Assembly (NCBI RefSeq): GCF_000239295.1
Contig: NZ_JH417825.1
Span: 1 to 35,336 of the forward strand
Source of the DNA: Flavonifractor plautii ATCC 29863
Lineage (GTDB): Bacteria > Bacillota > Clostridia > Oscillospirales > Oscillospiraceae
DNA length: 35,336 nucleotides
Direction: 5' to 3'
Position numbers and translations under genes: made by a program. Within the stretch, counting starts at the first letter, position 1; every line of letters begins with the position of its first letter. Below are positions 7,109 through 15,696 of the stretch, piece after piece. Below the pieces are notes generated by a model that saw nothing but the letters and a program-made list of their open reading frames with translations, was not told the origin of the DNA and made no database searches.

Positions 7109-7635
7109 TACAGGTTACTCCAGTCCACCACATCTTTGTTCTTCACAAAATACTCCGCGCCCGAGTAGACAGTGGTGACCAGGATCACCGCCGCGCACAC
7201 CAGATCCAGCGCAGGCCGGGCAATGAGCAGCATCAGGCAGATGCACACCATGGTGGAGGCCGTCTTGACCTTGCCCGACCAGGCGGCGGCGATTACCCGC
7301 CCCCGCTCCACGGCGATGAGCCGCAGGGCAGTGACGGCGAACTCCCGCACGATGACCACCAGCAGCACCCAGGCGGGCAAGCGGCCCGCCTCTACGAACC
7401 AGAGCAGGGCGGCCATGACCAGCACCTTGTCGGCCAGAGGGTCCATAAACTTGCCAAAGTCGGTGACCTGGTTGTAGTGGCGGGCGATGTAGCCGTCCAC
7501 AAAATCGGTTACGCTGGCCAGAATAAAGACCGTGAGGGCGAAATACATGTGAAAGGGGAAGCGGAGATAGAGCAGAATCAGGAACACCGGGATCAGCGCC
7601 ACCCGGAGCATGGTCAGCTTATTGGCGGTATTCAT
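7108..7635 (-). CDS. pgsA: CDP-diacylglycerol--glycerol-3-phosphate 3-phosphatidyltransferase
   Basis: Makes phosphatidylglycerophosphate, the committed step to phosphatidylglycerol and cardiolipin, at the inner face of the membrane. The CDP-alcohol phosphatidyltransferase signature is complete: D44, D47-G48, A51-R52, G61, D65 and D69 in the pattern DxxDGxxAR(x8)GxxxDxxxD. Several hydrophobic helices surround it, and 175 aa is the usual length. It begins 4 bp after the rimO stop codon, an arrangement (rimO-pgsA) common in Firmicutes. Confidence 0.96.
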   Translation of the reverse strand: MNTANKLTMLRVALIPVFLILLYLRFPFHMYFALTVFILASVTDFVDGYIARHYNQVTDFGKFMDPLADKVLVMAALLWFVEAGRLPAWVLLVVIVREFAVTALRLIAVERGRVIAAAWSGKVKTASTMVCICLMLLIARPALDLVCAAVILVTTVYSGAEYFVKNKDVVDWSNL

Positions 7636-7639
7636 TGCT

Positions 7640-8959
7640 TCACTCCTCTATCTCGCCGGTGAGATCCCCGTCGCTGGTGCCGGTGATGCGCACCCAGACG
7701 AACGCCCCGGCGGGCACCAGGCCGCCGGCGGTGAAGTACACCTTGCCGTCCACGTCGGGGGAGTCGGCATAGGTGCGGCCCACATAGCAGCCCATCTCGG
7801 CATCAAAGCCCTCGCACAGCACCTCCAGGCACTCGCCCAGGCGCTCCTCGTTGAAGGCGTCCATCACCCGGGACTGAAGCTCCACCACCAGCTCCACCCG
7901 GCGCTCGGCGGTGGCGGCGTCCACCTGATCCTCCATCTCGGCGGCGGGGGTGCCCTCCTCCGGTGAGAACTGGAAGATGCCCGCCCGCTCGATACGGGCC
8001 TCCCGCAGAAACTCGCACAGCTCCTCAAACTCCGCCTTCCCCTCGCCGGGCAGGCCGCAGATAAGAGAGGTGCGCAGCACCAGACCAGGCAGGCGGTCCC
8101 GCAGCTTGGCCAGCAGGGCGAGGATCTCCGCCTTGGTGGAGCGGCGGCACATACGCTTCAGGATGCCGTCGTTGATGTGCTGGAGGGGGATGTCGATGTA
8201 GTTGAGCACCTTAGGTTCACGGGCGATGACGTCGATGAGGGCGTCGTCCAGATCGTCGGGGTACAGGTAGTGCAGGCGAATCCAGTGAAAGGGCAGCTTG
8301 CACAGCTCGGTGAGCAGCTCCCCCAGCATCCGCTTGTGGTAGAGGTCGATGCCGTAGCGGGTGATGTCCTGGGCGATGACGATGAGCTCCTTCACCCCGG
8401 CGTCGGCCAGGGTCTTGGCCTCCGCCAGCAGGGACTCCATGGTACGGCTGCGGTAGCGGCCCCGCAGCTTGGGAATGATACAGAAGGCGCACCGGTGGTC
8501 GCAGCCCTCGGCGATCTTCAGGTAGGCGGTGTAGGAGGGGGTGGCGGGGATGCGCGCCCCGTCCTCCTCCGTGTGGTCGATATCCCCGAAGCGGTGGGGC
8601 GTGCCCCCGGCCATCAGCTCCTCCAGGGCGGGGACGATCTCGGTGTAGCTGCCGGTGCCCATGACGCCGTCCACCTCGGGCAGCTCCTCCATCAGCTCGT
8701 CCTGGTAGCGCTGGGACAGGCAGCCGGTGACCAGCAGCTTGCCCAGCTTCCCCTCCTTTTTCAGCTCGGCCAGCTCCAGGATATTCTGAATGGCCTCGCT
8801 CTTGGCGGAGTCGATAAAGCCGCAGGTGTTGAGCACCGCCGCGTCCGCCCCCTCGGGCTGGGCGGTGATCTCATGCCCAGCGCTTCGGACCAGTGCCATC
8901 ATCTGCTCGGTGTTCACCAGATTCTTGGCGCAGCCCAGGGATACAAATGCAACCTTCAA
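7640..8959 (-). CDS. rimO: Ribosomal protein uS12 methylthiotransferase
   Basis: A radical-SAM enzyme that adds a methylthio group to a conserved aspartate of ribosomal protein uS12. The 439-aa protein carries the N-terminal MTTase domain with cluster cysteines C10, C46 and C80, the radical-SAM triad CxxxCxxC at C153, C157 and C160 (CDHRCAFC), and a C-terminal TRAM domain from about residue 370. The N-terminal VSLGCAKNLVNTE and FIDSAKSEAI segments distinguish RimO from MiaB. The start codon is TTG, 9 nt after an AAGGAG ribosome site, so no ATG is available at the true start. It is followed closely by pgsA. Confidence 0.95.
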   Translation of the reverse strand: MKVAFVSLGCAKNLVNTEQMMALVRSAGHEITAQPEGADAAVLNTCGFIDSAKSEAIQNILELAELKKEGKLGKLLVTGCLSQRYQDELMEELPEVDGVMGTGSYTEIVPALEELMAGGTPHRFGDIDHTEEDGARIPATPSYTAYLKIAEGCDHRCAFCIIPKLRGRYRSRTMESLLAEAKTLADAGVKELIVIAQDITRYGIDLYHKRMLGELLTELCKLPFHWIRLHYLYPDDLDDALIDVIAREPKVLNYIDIPLQHINDGILKRMCRRSTKAEILALLAKLRDRLPGLVLRTSLICGLPGEGKAEFEELCEFLREARIERAGIFQFSPEEGTPAAEMEDQVDAATAERRVELVVELQSRVMDAFNEERLGECLEVLCEGFDAEMGCYVGRTYADSPDVDGKVYFTAGGLVPAGAFVWVRITGTSDGDLTGEIEE

Positions 8960-8972
8960 TGAAAACTTCTCC

Positions 8973-9548
8973 TTATACGATCAGATAGCGGCCGTCCCGC
9001 CGGGGCGGCATTTTGGGCTGCTGGTCGGGGTAGCCCAGGGTGACCGCTGCCACGAACTCCCCCTTGTCGGGGGCGAAGCGGCGCTGGAACGCAGGGCCGA
9101 AGCCCATACGCTGGGGCGCGGACAGCCAGCAGGAGCCGATGCCCTTGGCCCAGGCCGCCAGCAGCACGTTCTCGATGGCGGCGGACACGCTCTGCATGGC
9201 TCCGTCCCGATCGGGATAGTCCGGCTTGAGCATGAAAACCAGCAGGCACACCGGCGCCCCGCCCAGGGTGGACAGGAAGCGGTTGGTGATGCCGATCTGC
9301 TCCGGGTGGCGGGAAAAGCGCTCCTCCAGCACAGGCTGGAATTTCTCCACCACGCCGCCCATGATGGCCTTGACCTCCTCCAGCGCGGCGGGGTCCTGTA
9401 CGGCCACAAAATACCAGTGCTGCATATTGACGGCGGAGGGGGCGGTGGCCCCGGCGGCCAAAATCTCCTTCAAATCCTCTATGGAGACCGGCTCCGGCCT
9501 GTACTTCCGGATGCTGCGGCGGGTCAGCAGGGCTTCCATCGTGTCCAT
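8973..9548 (-). CDS. Nitroreductase family protein (FMN-dependent oxidoreductase)
   Basis: A 191-aa protein of the NfsA/NfnB-type flavin fold. The start METALL-type region reads MDTMEALLTRRSIRKYRPEPV, where RRSIRKY is the classic FMN-phosphate-binding segment. APSAVNMQHWYF follows, then the C-terminal GIGSCWLSAPQ and VTLGYPDQQPKMPPR segments. Such proteins reduce nitroaromatics, quinones or other electrophiles with NAD(P)H; the physiological substrate is unknown. I chose the ATG at 9548, 6 nt after a GGAG site, over an upstream GTG at 9566. It stands 13 bp before rimO and 42 bp after recX, so it is probably in the same transcript. Confidence 0.9.
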   Translation of the reverse strand: MDTMEALLTRRSIRKYRPEPVSIEDLKEILAAGATAPSAVNMQHWYFVAVQDPAALEEVKAIMGGVVEKFQPVLEERFSRHPEQIGITNRFLSTLGGAPVCLLVFMLKPDYPDRDGAMQSVSAAIENVLLAAWAKGIGSCWLSAPQRMGFGPAFQRRFAPDKGEFVAAVTLGYPDQQPKMPPRRDGRYLIV

Positions 9549-9590
9549 GGTCTGCTCCTTTCTCACATGCGGCGGTCCGCCGCGTTCTTC

Positions 9591-10238
9591 CTACCATTCC
9601 TCCGGCTCCGCACCATAGCGGCGCAGGCCGGCACTGATGTCCTCCCAGCGGTAGCCCCGGCGGGCCAGAGCGTCGGCTGCCCGCCGGCGCACCTTGGGGT
9701 CGGAGAGCTCCGCCCCCCGCAGCTTCTTCTGCAAAAAGGCGTCGATGGCCTCCTCCGGGCCGGACAGCCCCTCCAGAGCGCCGTCCCAGTAGTCCCGCGG
9801 CACCCCCCGGCGGTAGAGCTCCTCCCGGATGCGGCCGGGACCGTAGCCCTTGGCAGCACAGTGCTCCGCCACCGCGCGGGCATACTGCCCGTCGTCCAGA
9901 TAGCCCAGCCCCTCCAGCCAGTCGGCCGCCGCCTCGGCGGCCTCCCGGCCGCAGAGGGGCTCCTTCTCCCGGTTCCGGGGGCGGGCGGTGAGCTTTTCCA
10001 CCAGCTCCTTCCGGGAGAGGGGGCGGGCGGACAGCAGCTCCACCGCCTTCTCCCGCACCCGGGCGGCGCGGGCGGCCTCGGTCAAGGCGGACAGCTCCGC
10101 CCCGCTCAGCTCCTTTCCGGTGCCCAGGCCGAAGGCCACCACCTCACTCTCCCCCAATCGGAGGATGGTTCCGTCCTCCAGGTGGCAGAGCCAGCGGCCC
10201 TCCACCCGGCCGGAGGGGGCCAGCTTACGAATCCGCAT
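9591..10238 (-). CDS. recX: RecX family regulator of RecA
   Basis: Modulates RecA filament growth and activity by binding in the filament groove. The 215-aa protein shows the three-helix RecX repeats, visible in [66 protein letters not shown] and the final [13 protein letters not shown] block. The N-terminal 60 residues form a beta-rich extension. Its start lies 14 bp inside the recA coding end, so recA and recX are translationally coupled as in many bacteria. The ribosome site within recA is weak (GAGG directly before ATG), which would keep RecX low relative to RecA. Confidence 0.93.
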   Translation of the reverse strand: MRIRKLAPSGRVEGRWLCHLEDGTILRLGESEVVAFGLGTGKELSGAELSALTEAARAARVREKAVELLSARPLSRKELVEKLTARPRNREKEPLCGREAAEAAADWLEGLGYLDDGQYARAVAEHCAAKGYGPGRIREELYRRGVPRDYWDGALEGLSGPEEAIDAFLQKKLRGAELSDPKVRRRAADALARRGYRWEDISAGLRRYGAEPEEW

Positions 10239-11337
10239 CCTCGAAGTCCTCGGCGGAGATGTCCACCGCCCGGCCTGCGGCCTTGGCCGCGGCCCGGGCC
10301 TGGCTGCTCATGAGCTTGTAGGCGTTGCGGCGGATGTCGGCCTCCAGCTTGTCGCACACCTCCGGATTGTCCTTCAGGTACTGCTTGGCCGCATCACGGC
10401 CCTGGCCCAGGCGGGTCTCCCCCATGGCGAACCAGGAGCCGGATTTCTGCACCAGATCCAGCTTGGCGCCCAGATCCAGGATCTCGCCGATCTTAGAGAT
10501 ACCCTCGCCGTACATGATATCGAACTCCGCCTCCTTGAAGGGAGGAGAGACCTTGTTCTTGACCACTTTGGCCCGGGTGCGGTTGCCAATGATCTCCGAG
10601 CCGCTTTTCAGCGACTCGATGCGCCGCACGTCAATGCGGACGGAGGCATAGAACTTCAGCGCCCGGCCGCCGGTGGTGACCTCCGGGTTGCCGTACATCA
10701 CGCCTACCTTTTCGCGGAGCTGGTTGATGAAGATGACCACGCAGTTGGTCTTGGCGATGGAGCCGGCCAGCTTGCGCAGAGCCTGGCTCATGAGGCGGGC
10801 CAGCAGGCCCACGTGGGAGTCGCCCATGTCGCCCTCGATCTCGGCCCGGGGGGTGAGGGCAGCCACGGAGTCCACCACCACCACGTCAATGGCGCCGGAG
10901 CGCACCAGGGCCTCGCAGATCTCCAGGCCCTGCTCGCCGGTGTCGGGCTGGGAGATCAGCATGGAGTCAATGTCCACCCCCAGGGCCCGGGCATAATAGG
11001 GGTCCAGGGCGTGCTCGGCGTCGATGAAGGCCACCTCGCCGCCCCGCTTCTGGGCCTCGGCCACGATGTGGAGGGCCAGGGTGGTCTTACCGGAGGACTC
11101 GGGGCCGTAGATTTCGATGATGCGCCCCCGGGGGACGCCGCCGATGCCCAGCGCCAGATCCAGGGACAGGGAGCCGGTGGGGATGGCCTCCACCACGATG
11201 TCGGCGTTGTCGCCCAGGCGCATGATGGAACCCTTGCCGTAGGCCTTCTCGATCTGGGCCATGGCGGTCTCCAGGGCCTTCTTCTTATCAGCGGCGGGGG
11301 CAGCGGATTCCACCGCCGCCTTCTTCTTGTCTGCCAT
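10225..11337 (-). CDS. recA: Recombinase A
   Basis: The ATP-dependent strand-exchange protein and SOS co-protease. The 370-aa sequence includes a lysine/alanine-rich N-terminal extension of about 20 residues, then the Walker A motif GPESSGKT at 78-85. The [23 protein letters not shown] (loop L1 region) and [23 protein letters not shown] (L2 region) segments follow, and the acidic C-terminus ends in [11 protein letters not shown] strong AGGAGA ribosome site precedes the ATG. A hairpin (11361-11380) separates it from prmC. I see no clear LexA-type SOS box in the short leader, so SOS control, if any, would have to act at a promoter further upstream. Confidence 0.99.
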   Translation of the reverse strand: MADKKKAAVESAAPAADKKKALETAMAQIEKAYGKGSIMRLGDNADIVVEAIPTGSLSLDLALGIGGVPRGRIIEIYGPESSGKTTLALHIVAEAQKRGGEVAFIDAEHALDPYYARALGVDIDSMLISQPDTGEQGLEICEALVRSGAIDVVVVDSVAALTPRAEIEGDMGDSHVGLLARLMSQALRKLAGSIAKTNCVVIFINQLREKVGVMYGNPEVTTGGRALKFYASVRIDVRRIESLKSGSEIIGNRTRAKVVKNKVSPPFKEAEFDIMYGEGISKIGEILDLGAKLDLVQKSGSWFAMGETRLGQGRDAAKQYLKDNPEVCDKLEADIRRNAYKLMSSQARAAAKAAGRAVDISAEDFEDADS

Positions 11338-11360
11338 GTGTGTACTTCTCCTCTCACGGC

Positions 11361-11380
11361 GGGCGGGCCGCTGCCCGCCC
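11361..11380 (-). other. GC hairpin between prmC and recA
   Basis: A perfect 8-bp stem (GGGCGGGC / GCCCGCCC) with a 4-nt loop directly follows the prmC stop codon on the minus strand and ends 23 bp before the recA ATG. No T-run follows, so it is more likely an mRNA-processing or stability element than a terminator. Confidence 0.45.
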
Positions 11381-12244
11381 TTATGAATTCAAAACGCCCT
11401 CCACCACCCGGCCGATGCCCTGGGTGTCCTGGAAGGTCTGAATCTGCTCAAACTGATTTTGGGCCAGAATGGCCCCCACGTCGCCGGCTTGGCCGATGCC
11501 CACCTCAAACAGCAGGGCTCCGCTCAGCCGCAGGGCGGCCCCCCACCGGGCGGCGATGGCCCGGTAAAAGTCCAGTCCGTCGGCCCCGCCGTCCAGGGCG
11601 GAGCGGGGCTCGTAGTCCCGCACGCTCACGTCCAGCTCCGCGATATCCCCGGTGGGGATATAGGGCGGGTTGCAGGCGATCACGTCGAAATCCCACAGGG
11701 CCGCGTCGGGCGGCTCCAGGGCGTCGGCCTGAACGCAGGTCACCCGGGCGTTGAGCTCGTTGCGGCGGACATTCTGCTTGCACAGCCGGAGGGCCGCCTC
11801 GCTCACATCGGCCAGCACCACCCGGCAGCCTGGCACGTTGGCGGCCACCGCCAGACCCACGCAGCCGCTCCCGGCGCACAAATCCAGCACCCTCGCCCCC
11901 TCTCCGGCGGCCCGGGCCAGCAGGATGGCCCGCTCGGCCAGCACCTCGGTGTCCATCCGGGGGATCAGCACGTCGGGGGTGATATCCAGGCCCAGGCCAT
12001 AGAACTCCCACTCCCCGATGAGGTAGGCCACCGGCTCCCCGGCCAGCCGCCGCTCCAGCAGCTCCGCCAGCTTCTCCTCCACCGGGTCGGAGGCATAAAG
12101 GGCCATATCCCGGTAAAACTGCTCCCGGCTCTTGCCGGCCGCACAGCAGACCAGCTCCCGCGCCTCTAGCTGGGCGCCCTCCACGCCGGCCTCTCTCAGC
12201 CGCTTGCGGGCATCCAGGTAGAGGTTGTTGTACGTGGCCGCCAT
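11381..12244 (-). CDS. prmC: Peptide chain release factor N5-glutamine methyltransferase
   Basis: Methylates the glutamine of the GGQ motif in release factors RF1/RF2. The 287-aa protein has the N-terminal helical PrmC domain, then a Rossmann methyltransferase with SAM-binding motif I as [10 protein letters not shown] (121-130) and the catalytic NPPY at 192-195, followed by [23 protein letters not shown] (88-100) is the family signature that precedes the SAM-binding domain. In many Firmicutes prmC sits beside prfA and the YqhQ-type protein; here the YqhQ-like gene is upstream but recA follows instead of prfA. The start is an ATG with a GAGGAG site 10 nt before it. Confidence 0.95.
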   Translation of the reverse strand: MAATYNNLYLDARKRLREAGVEGAQLEARELVCCAAGKSREQFYRDMALYASDPVEEKLAELLERRLAGEPVAYLIGEWEFYGLGLDITPDVLIPRMDTEVLAERAILLARAAGEGARVLDLCAGSGCVGLAVAANVPGCRVVLADVSEAALRLCKQNVRRNELNARVTCVQADALEPPDAALWDFDVIACNPPYIPTGDIAELDVSVRDYEPRSALDGGADGLDFYRAIAARWGAALRLSGALLFEVGIGQAGDVGAILAQNQFEQIQTFQDTQGIGRVVEGVLNS

Positions 12245-12302
12245 ACAGAAACCACTCCTCTGTCTCTCTCTAATTTCCTCTCTCCAGGGGAATACCAGGC
12301 GG

Positions 12303-12338
12303 TTATCCGCCCATTTTCTTCATGGGACAACCATGCAT
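12303..12338 (-). CDS. Possible 11-aa peptide ORF in the prmC leader
   Basis: Between the DUF1385 gene and prmC there is an ORF encoding MHGCPMKKMGG, preceded by GTGAGGCG, a moderate ribosome site. A still shorter ORF (MRHQQK) lies upstream near 12395. No evidence of conservation is available from one sequence, so this may be chance or a leader peptide. The rest of the 169-bp gap holds only a weak hairpin. Confidence 0.15.
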   Translation of the reverse strand: MHGCPMKKMGG

Positions 12339-12413
12339 CGCCTCACGTGGGCTCTGCCGTCTGGGCGGCACAGCGGTTTTATTTCTGCTGGTGCCTCATC
12401 CCGCCGGTCCCCT

Positions 12414-13394
12414 TTACCACTGATCCTTCCCCTTCTCCTCCGGCAGCACCAGTGTAAAGGCACGGATGCCCACCTCGATCATGGAGTCGTCCGGCTCAAA
12501 GGTAGTCCAGTTCTGGAGCCACATGCCGGGAGCGGACACCAGCCGGGTGAGCCGGTTGTCGTAGCGCCCCACCACACGGTTCAGCTCATAGGTCAGGCTG
12601 ACAATCACCGGCAACAGCAGCAGGTGCAGCCCCATCCTCGCAAACGTGTTTGTCACCTCCACAAAGGAGAACAGCACGCTGGACAGCAGGATACTCACCA
12701 CAATCACCACAAAGAGGAAGCTGGTTCCGCAGCGGGGGTGGTGGCGTGGCTGAATACGCACGTTCTCCACCGTCAGGGGCAGGCCGTGTTCATAGCAGAA
12801 GATGGTCTTGTGCTCCGCGCCGTGGTACTGGAACACCCGGTGGATGTCCTTCATATGGGAACAGAGCATCAGATAGCCCATGAAGATGACGATACGCACC
12901 ACGCCCTCCAGCAGGTTGCGCAGCCACATGGGAAGGGGAAGGGCCAGGCCCACCAGTCCGGTGAGGGCGGTGGGCAGCAGGATGAACAGCCCCACGGAGA
13001 AAACGATGCCCAGCACCACCGCCACGGTGATAAAAAAGGAGGCGGCCTTCTCGCTGCCCAGGTGTCTGTCCAGCCAGAGCTCGAACCGGGAGGGCTCCTC
13101 CGGCTCCTCCTCGTCCTCCGGGAAAAAGGAAGCCGAGTACATCAGCGCCTTGACGCCGTTGGCCAGGGAGGAGCAGAAATTGAAGACACCCCGGAGCAGC
13201 GGCAGGCCCAGGGCGGGGTGCTTGTCCTTGATGAGCACCCGCTCCTCCACCTGTTCCTCCAGCTCGCCGTCCGGCTTGCGCACCACAACGGCCTTCTTCT
13301 CCGGTCCCAGCATCATGATCCCCTCAATGAGAGCCTGTCCGCCAATCATGGTCTTATAGGCTGTGGCGCAGGATTGCTTTGTTTCATTTGGCAT
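12414..13394 (-). CDS. DUF1385 (YqhQ-like) integral membrane protein
   Basis: A 326-aa polytopic membrane protein of the DUF1385/YqhQ family, whose biochemical role is not established. The N-terminal block IGGQALIEGIMMLGPEKKAVVVRKPDGEL is the family signature. Several hydrophobic segments follow (about residues 115-145, 160-180, 225-260), together with the conserved YHGAEHKTIFCYEHGLPLTVENVRIQPRHHPRCGTSF region, which is rich in His, Cys and Glu and suggests metal binding. It is first in the minus-strand run that continues into prmC and recA. Its promoter overlaps the terminator of the preceding operon. Confidence 0.88.
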   Translation of the reverse strand: MPNETKQSCATAYKTMIGGQALIEGIMMLGPEKKAVVVRKPDGELEEQVEERVLIKDKHPALGLPLLRGVFNFCSSLANGVKALMYSASFFPEDEEEPEEPSRFELWLDRHLGSEKAASFFITVAVVLGIVFSVGLFILLPTALTGLVGLALPLPMWLRNLLEGVVRIVIFMGYLMLCSHMKDIHRVFQYHGAEHKTIFCYEHGLPLTVENVRIQPRHHPRCGTSFLFVVIVVSILLSSVLFSFVEVTNTFARMGLHLLLLPVIVSLTYELNRVVGRYDNRLTRLVSAPGMWLQNWTTFEPDDSMIEVGIRAFTLVLPEEKGKDQW

Positions 13395-13439
13395 TCGTAC
13401 ACTGTTCTCCTTAACTAATTGGATTCAATCGTTTCGTCT

Positions 13440-13468
13440 ATTGTACCAAACCCGCGCCCCGATTGCAA
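13440..13468 (-). promoter_or_regulatory. Sigma-70 promoter of the DUF1385-prmC-recA run
   Basis: TTGCAA (13468-13463) and TACAAT (13445-13440) are spaced by 17 bp. The -35 box lies in the loop of the upstream operon's terminator hairpin, and the spacer covers one stem arm. It is about 46 bp upstream of the DUF1385 ATG. Confidence 0.65.
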
Positions 13469-13481
13469 GGGGCGCGGGTTT
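13448..13481 (-). terminator. Terminator hairpin after the histidine kinase gene
   Basis: A perfect 13-bp stem (AAACCCGCGCCCC / GGGGCGCGGGTTT) with an 8-nt loop begins 30 bp after the kinase stop codon. The T-run is short (TTT), but the stem is very stable. It overlaps the next promoter. Confidence 0.65.
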
Positions 13482-13510
13482 GAAGTTTAGAACTTTTGTT
13501 CGATTGACGC

Positions 13511-14914
13511 CTAGGTGCGGATCGGCAGGCGGATCGTCACAATACACCCGCCCCCCTCGGCGTTGCCGATCTCCAGGGTACCCTCGTGGCGGGTGATGAT
13601 CTCGTCACACACCGCCAGGCCAATGCCGGAACCCCTCGCCTTGGAGGACCCCTTATAGAACTTGTACTTCACGTGGGGCAGCTCCTCGGCCGGGATGCCG
13701 GGACCGTAATCCCGGATGGTGATGACCGCCTGGTCCTCGTCCCGGGCGATGGCGGTATCAATGCGCTTGCCTGAGCCGCCGTGCTTGGCGGCGTTGTCCA
13801 GCAGGTTGCAGAAGACCTGCCGCAACCGCTCCGGGTCCCCCGCGATGGGCGGAAACTCCTCGTCGCAGTCGAAGTGGTTGAGTTCAATGCCCTCCCGCCG
13901 GAAGAACTCCCGGTAGGTATAGACCGCATCCTCCAGCTCCGCCTTGATGTCCATGGGCTCCACTGACAGGGTGAAGCGTCCGTCCTGGATGCGGGAGAAC
14001 TCCAGCAGCTCCTCCACCATGTTGGTCAGCCGCCGCGCCTCGGAGACGATGATCCCCATCCCCTTCTTCACATCTCCCGCGTCCCGCACCTCGCCGTTCA
14101 TGATGGTTTCCGCCCAGCCATTGATCGCGGTCAGGGGAGTACGCAGTTCATGGGACACTGACGATATAAACTCGTTTTTCATCTTTTCGCTCTGGTTGAT
14201 CTTCAGCGACATGTCGTTGATGGTGTCGGTGAGGGCGACGATTTCGTCGTCATAGCGTTTCTCAATCTGTACGCCGTAGGAGCCCGCGGCGATGCGCTTG
14301 GCGGTTTCCGTGATGCCCGCCACCGGGTCTACGATGGAGCGGATGAAGTAGAGGTTGGAGAAGTACACCATGCCCAGGATACCCAGACCGATGCCCAAGG
14401 CGATGGCCACGATGATGATAATCTGCTTGTCCACCTTATTCAGGGAGGTGACATACCGCATGACCCCAACCACCTCCCCGTCGATCATCAGGGGGCTGGA
14501 GGCGGCCATGATGTGCTCGCCGGTGCTGGGGTCGGCGCCGATCCACACCTTGGTGCGCTTCATGCTGATGGCCTCGGCAATGTCCGGCGTTCCGGGGGAG
14601 CGAAAGGCCGTCAGGTCGGAGCTGGAAAAGCGAATCTGGCCGTCGGCATCCAGATACTCCACCTCCAGCTTGTCGCTGTTGGGTTCCCCGGCCACCACCG
14701 CCCGGGCATTGTCGTAATACTCGGCTTCTGTGCGGTAGTAGTCAAAGCTGCTGATGGCGTTTTCCGCCTTCTGCTTGAGAGACTCACTCAGGGTGGAATA
14801 ATAGTAGCTCCCCATCGCGGCGGAGAAGGCCTCCACCGCCAGCAGCACGATAAACAGCACCACACTGATGGAGTTCACCATCCACCGCTTTCGGATACCT
14901 GTAATTTTCTTCAT
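13511..14914 (-). CDS. Sensor histidine kinase with HAMP domain
   Basis: A 467-aa two-component sensor. It has a first membrane helix at about 15-35, an extracytoplasmic sensor domain of about 130 residues, a second helix at about 165-187, and a HAMP linker (VDPVAGITETAKRIAAGSYG). HisKA follows, with the phosphoacceptor H255 in SVSHELRTPLTAINGW. The HATPase domain has the N box (CNLLDNAAKHG), G1 (IRDYGPGIP) and G2 (KARGSGIGLAVC). It is WalK/ResE-like in layout. The response-regulator gene lies just upstream and a lipoprotein gene precedes that, suggesting an envelope or surface stimulus. The start is uncertain: ATG 14914 is used; a GTG at 14932 is an alternative that adds six residues. Confidence 0.94.
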   Translation of the reverse strand: MKKITGIRKRWMVNSISVVLFIVLLAVEAFSAAMGSYYYSTLSESLKQKAENAISSFDYYRTEAEYYDNARAVVAGEPNSDKLEVEYLDADGQIRFSSSDLTAFRSPGTPDIAEAISMKRTKVWIGADPSTGEHIMAASSPLMIDGEVVGVMRYVTSLNKVDKQIIIIVAIALGIGLGILGMVYFSNLYFIRSIVDPVAGITETAKRIAAGSYGVQIEKRYDDEIVALTDTINDMSLKINQSEKMKNEFISSVSHELRTPLTAINGWAETIMNGEVRDAGDVKKGMGIIVSEARRLTNMVEELLEFSRIQDGRFTLSVEPMDIKAELEDAVYTYREFFRREGIELNHFDCDEEFPPIAGDPERLRQVFCNLLDNAAKHGGSGKRIDTAIARDEDQAVITIRDYGPGIPAEELPHVKYKFYKGSSKARGSGIGLAVCDEIITRHEGTLEIGNAEGGGCIVTIRLPIRT

Positions 14915-14969
14915 GGATCTTGTTGTCACCACCTGGGTTTGGTTCTAGATCCCGGCCGCCCGGCCGGCA

Positions 14970-15656
14970 TTAAAAGCCCCACTTATATCCATAGCCCCAC
15001 ACGGTGGTGATATAAGCAGGATTTGTGGGGTCGTCTTCGATTTTAATGCGCAGGCGTCGGATGTTTACGTCCACGATCTTCAGCTCGCCGAAGTAGTCCC
15101 GTCCCCACACCGAGTCGAGAATTTCCTCCCGGGAGAGGGCTTTTCCTGGGTTGTCCATAAACAGCTTTATGATGGAGTACTCCACCTGTGTAAGCTTGAC
15201 CCGCTGTCCGTTTTTCTCCAGGGTACGGTTGCGGGTGTTCAGCAGGAAAGGCGGCTGGCTGATCTCACCGGTATCCACCGGGTCCCCTCCGCCGGTACGG
15301 CGGTAGAGGGCATCGATGCGGGCGGTGAGCTCCGCCGGAGAGAAGGGCTTGGTCACATAGTCGTCCGCCCCGGTCATCAGCCCGGTCACCTTGTCCATCT
15401 CCTGCGTGCGGGCGGTGAGCATGATAATGCCGATGTTGTTGTCTCCCGCCCGGATACGGCGGCAGACCTCAAATCCGTCCATGTCGGGCAGCATGATGTC
15501 CAGCAGCGCCACCTTGATGTCCGGGTTGCGCTTGAGCTGGGCCAGCGCCTCCTCCCCGGTCTCGGCCTCGATGGCCTCATAGCCGGCCCGCTTAAGGTTG
15601 ATGACCACAAAGCTGCGGATGTTCGCCTCATCCTCCAGCACCAGTACCTTTTTCAT
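14970..15656 (-). CDS. OmpR/PhoB-family response regulator
   Basis: A 228-aa transcription factor activated by phosphorylation from the adjacent kinase. The receiver domain has acidic residues E8-D9, the phospho-acceptor D53 in LLDIMLPDMDG, and the conserved lysine in YVTKPFSP. The C-terminal winged helix ends with the typical GYGYKWGF block, and recognition-helix residues lie around VDVNIRRLRIKIEDDP. AAAGGAGG precedes the ATG. It lies 40 bp after the lipoprotein gene and 55 bp before the kinase, consistent with a three-gene operon. Confidence 0.96.
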   Translation of the reverse strand: MKKVLVLEDEANIRSFVVINLKRAGYEAIEAETGEEALAQLKRNPDIKVALLDIMLPDMDGFEVCRRIRAGDNNIGIIMLTARTQEMDKVTGLMTGADDYVTKPFSPAELTARIDALYRRTGGGDPVDTGEISQPPFLLNTRNRTLEKNGQRVKLTQVEYSIIKLFMDNPGKALSREEILDSVWGRDYFGELKIVDVNIRRLRIKIEDDPTNPAYITTVWGYGYKWGF

Positions 15657-15696
15657 CCCGTTTCCTCCTTTCGCACACAGGCGTCCGCCGTGGGCG

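Noticed and set aside
11338-11380. LexA/SOS box in the recA leader
   Set aside because: No GAAC-N4-GTTC-like site is present; only a GC hairpin.
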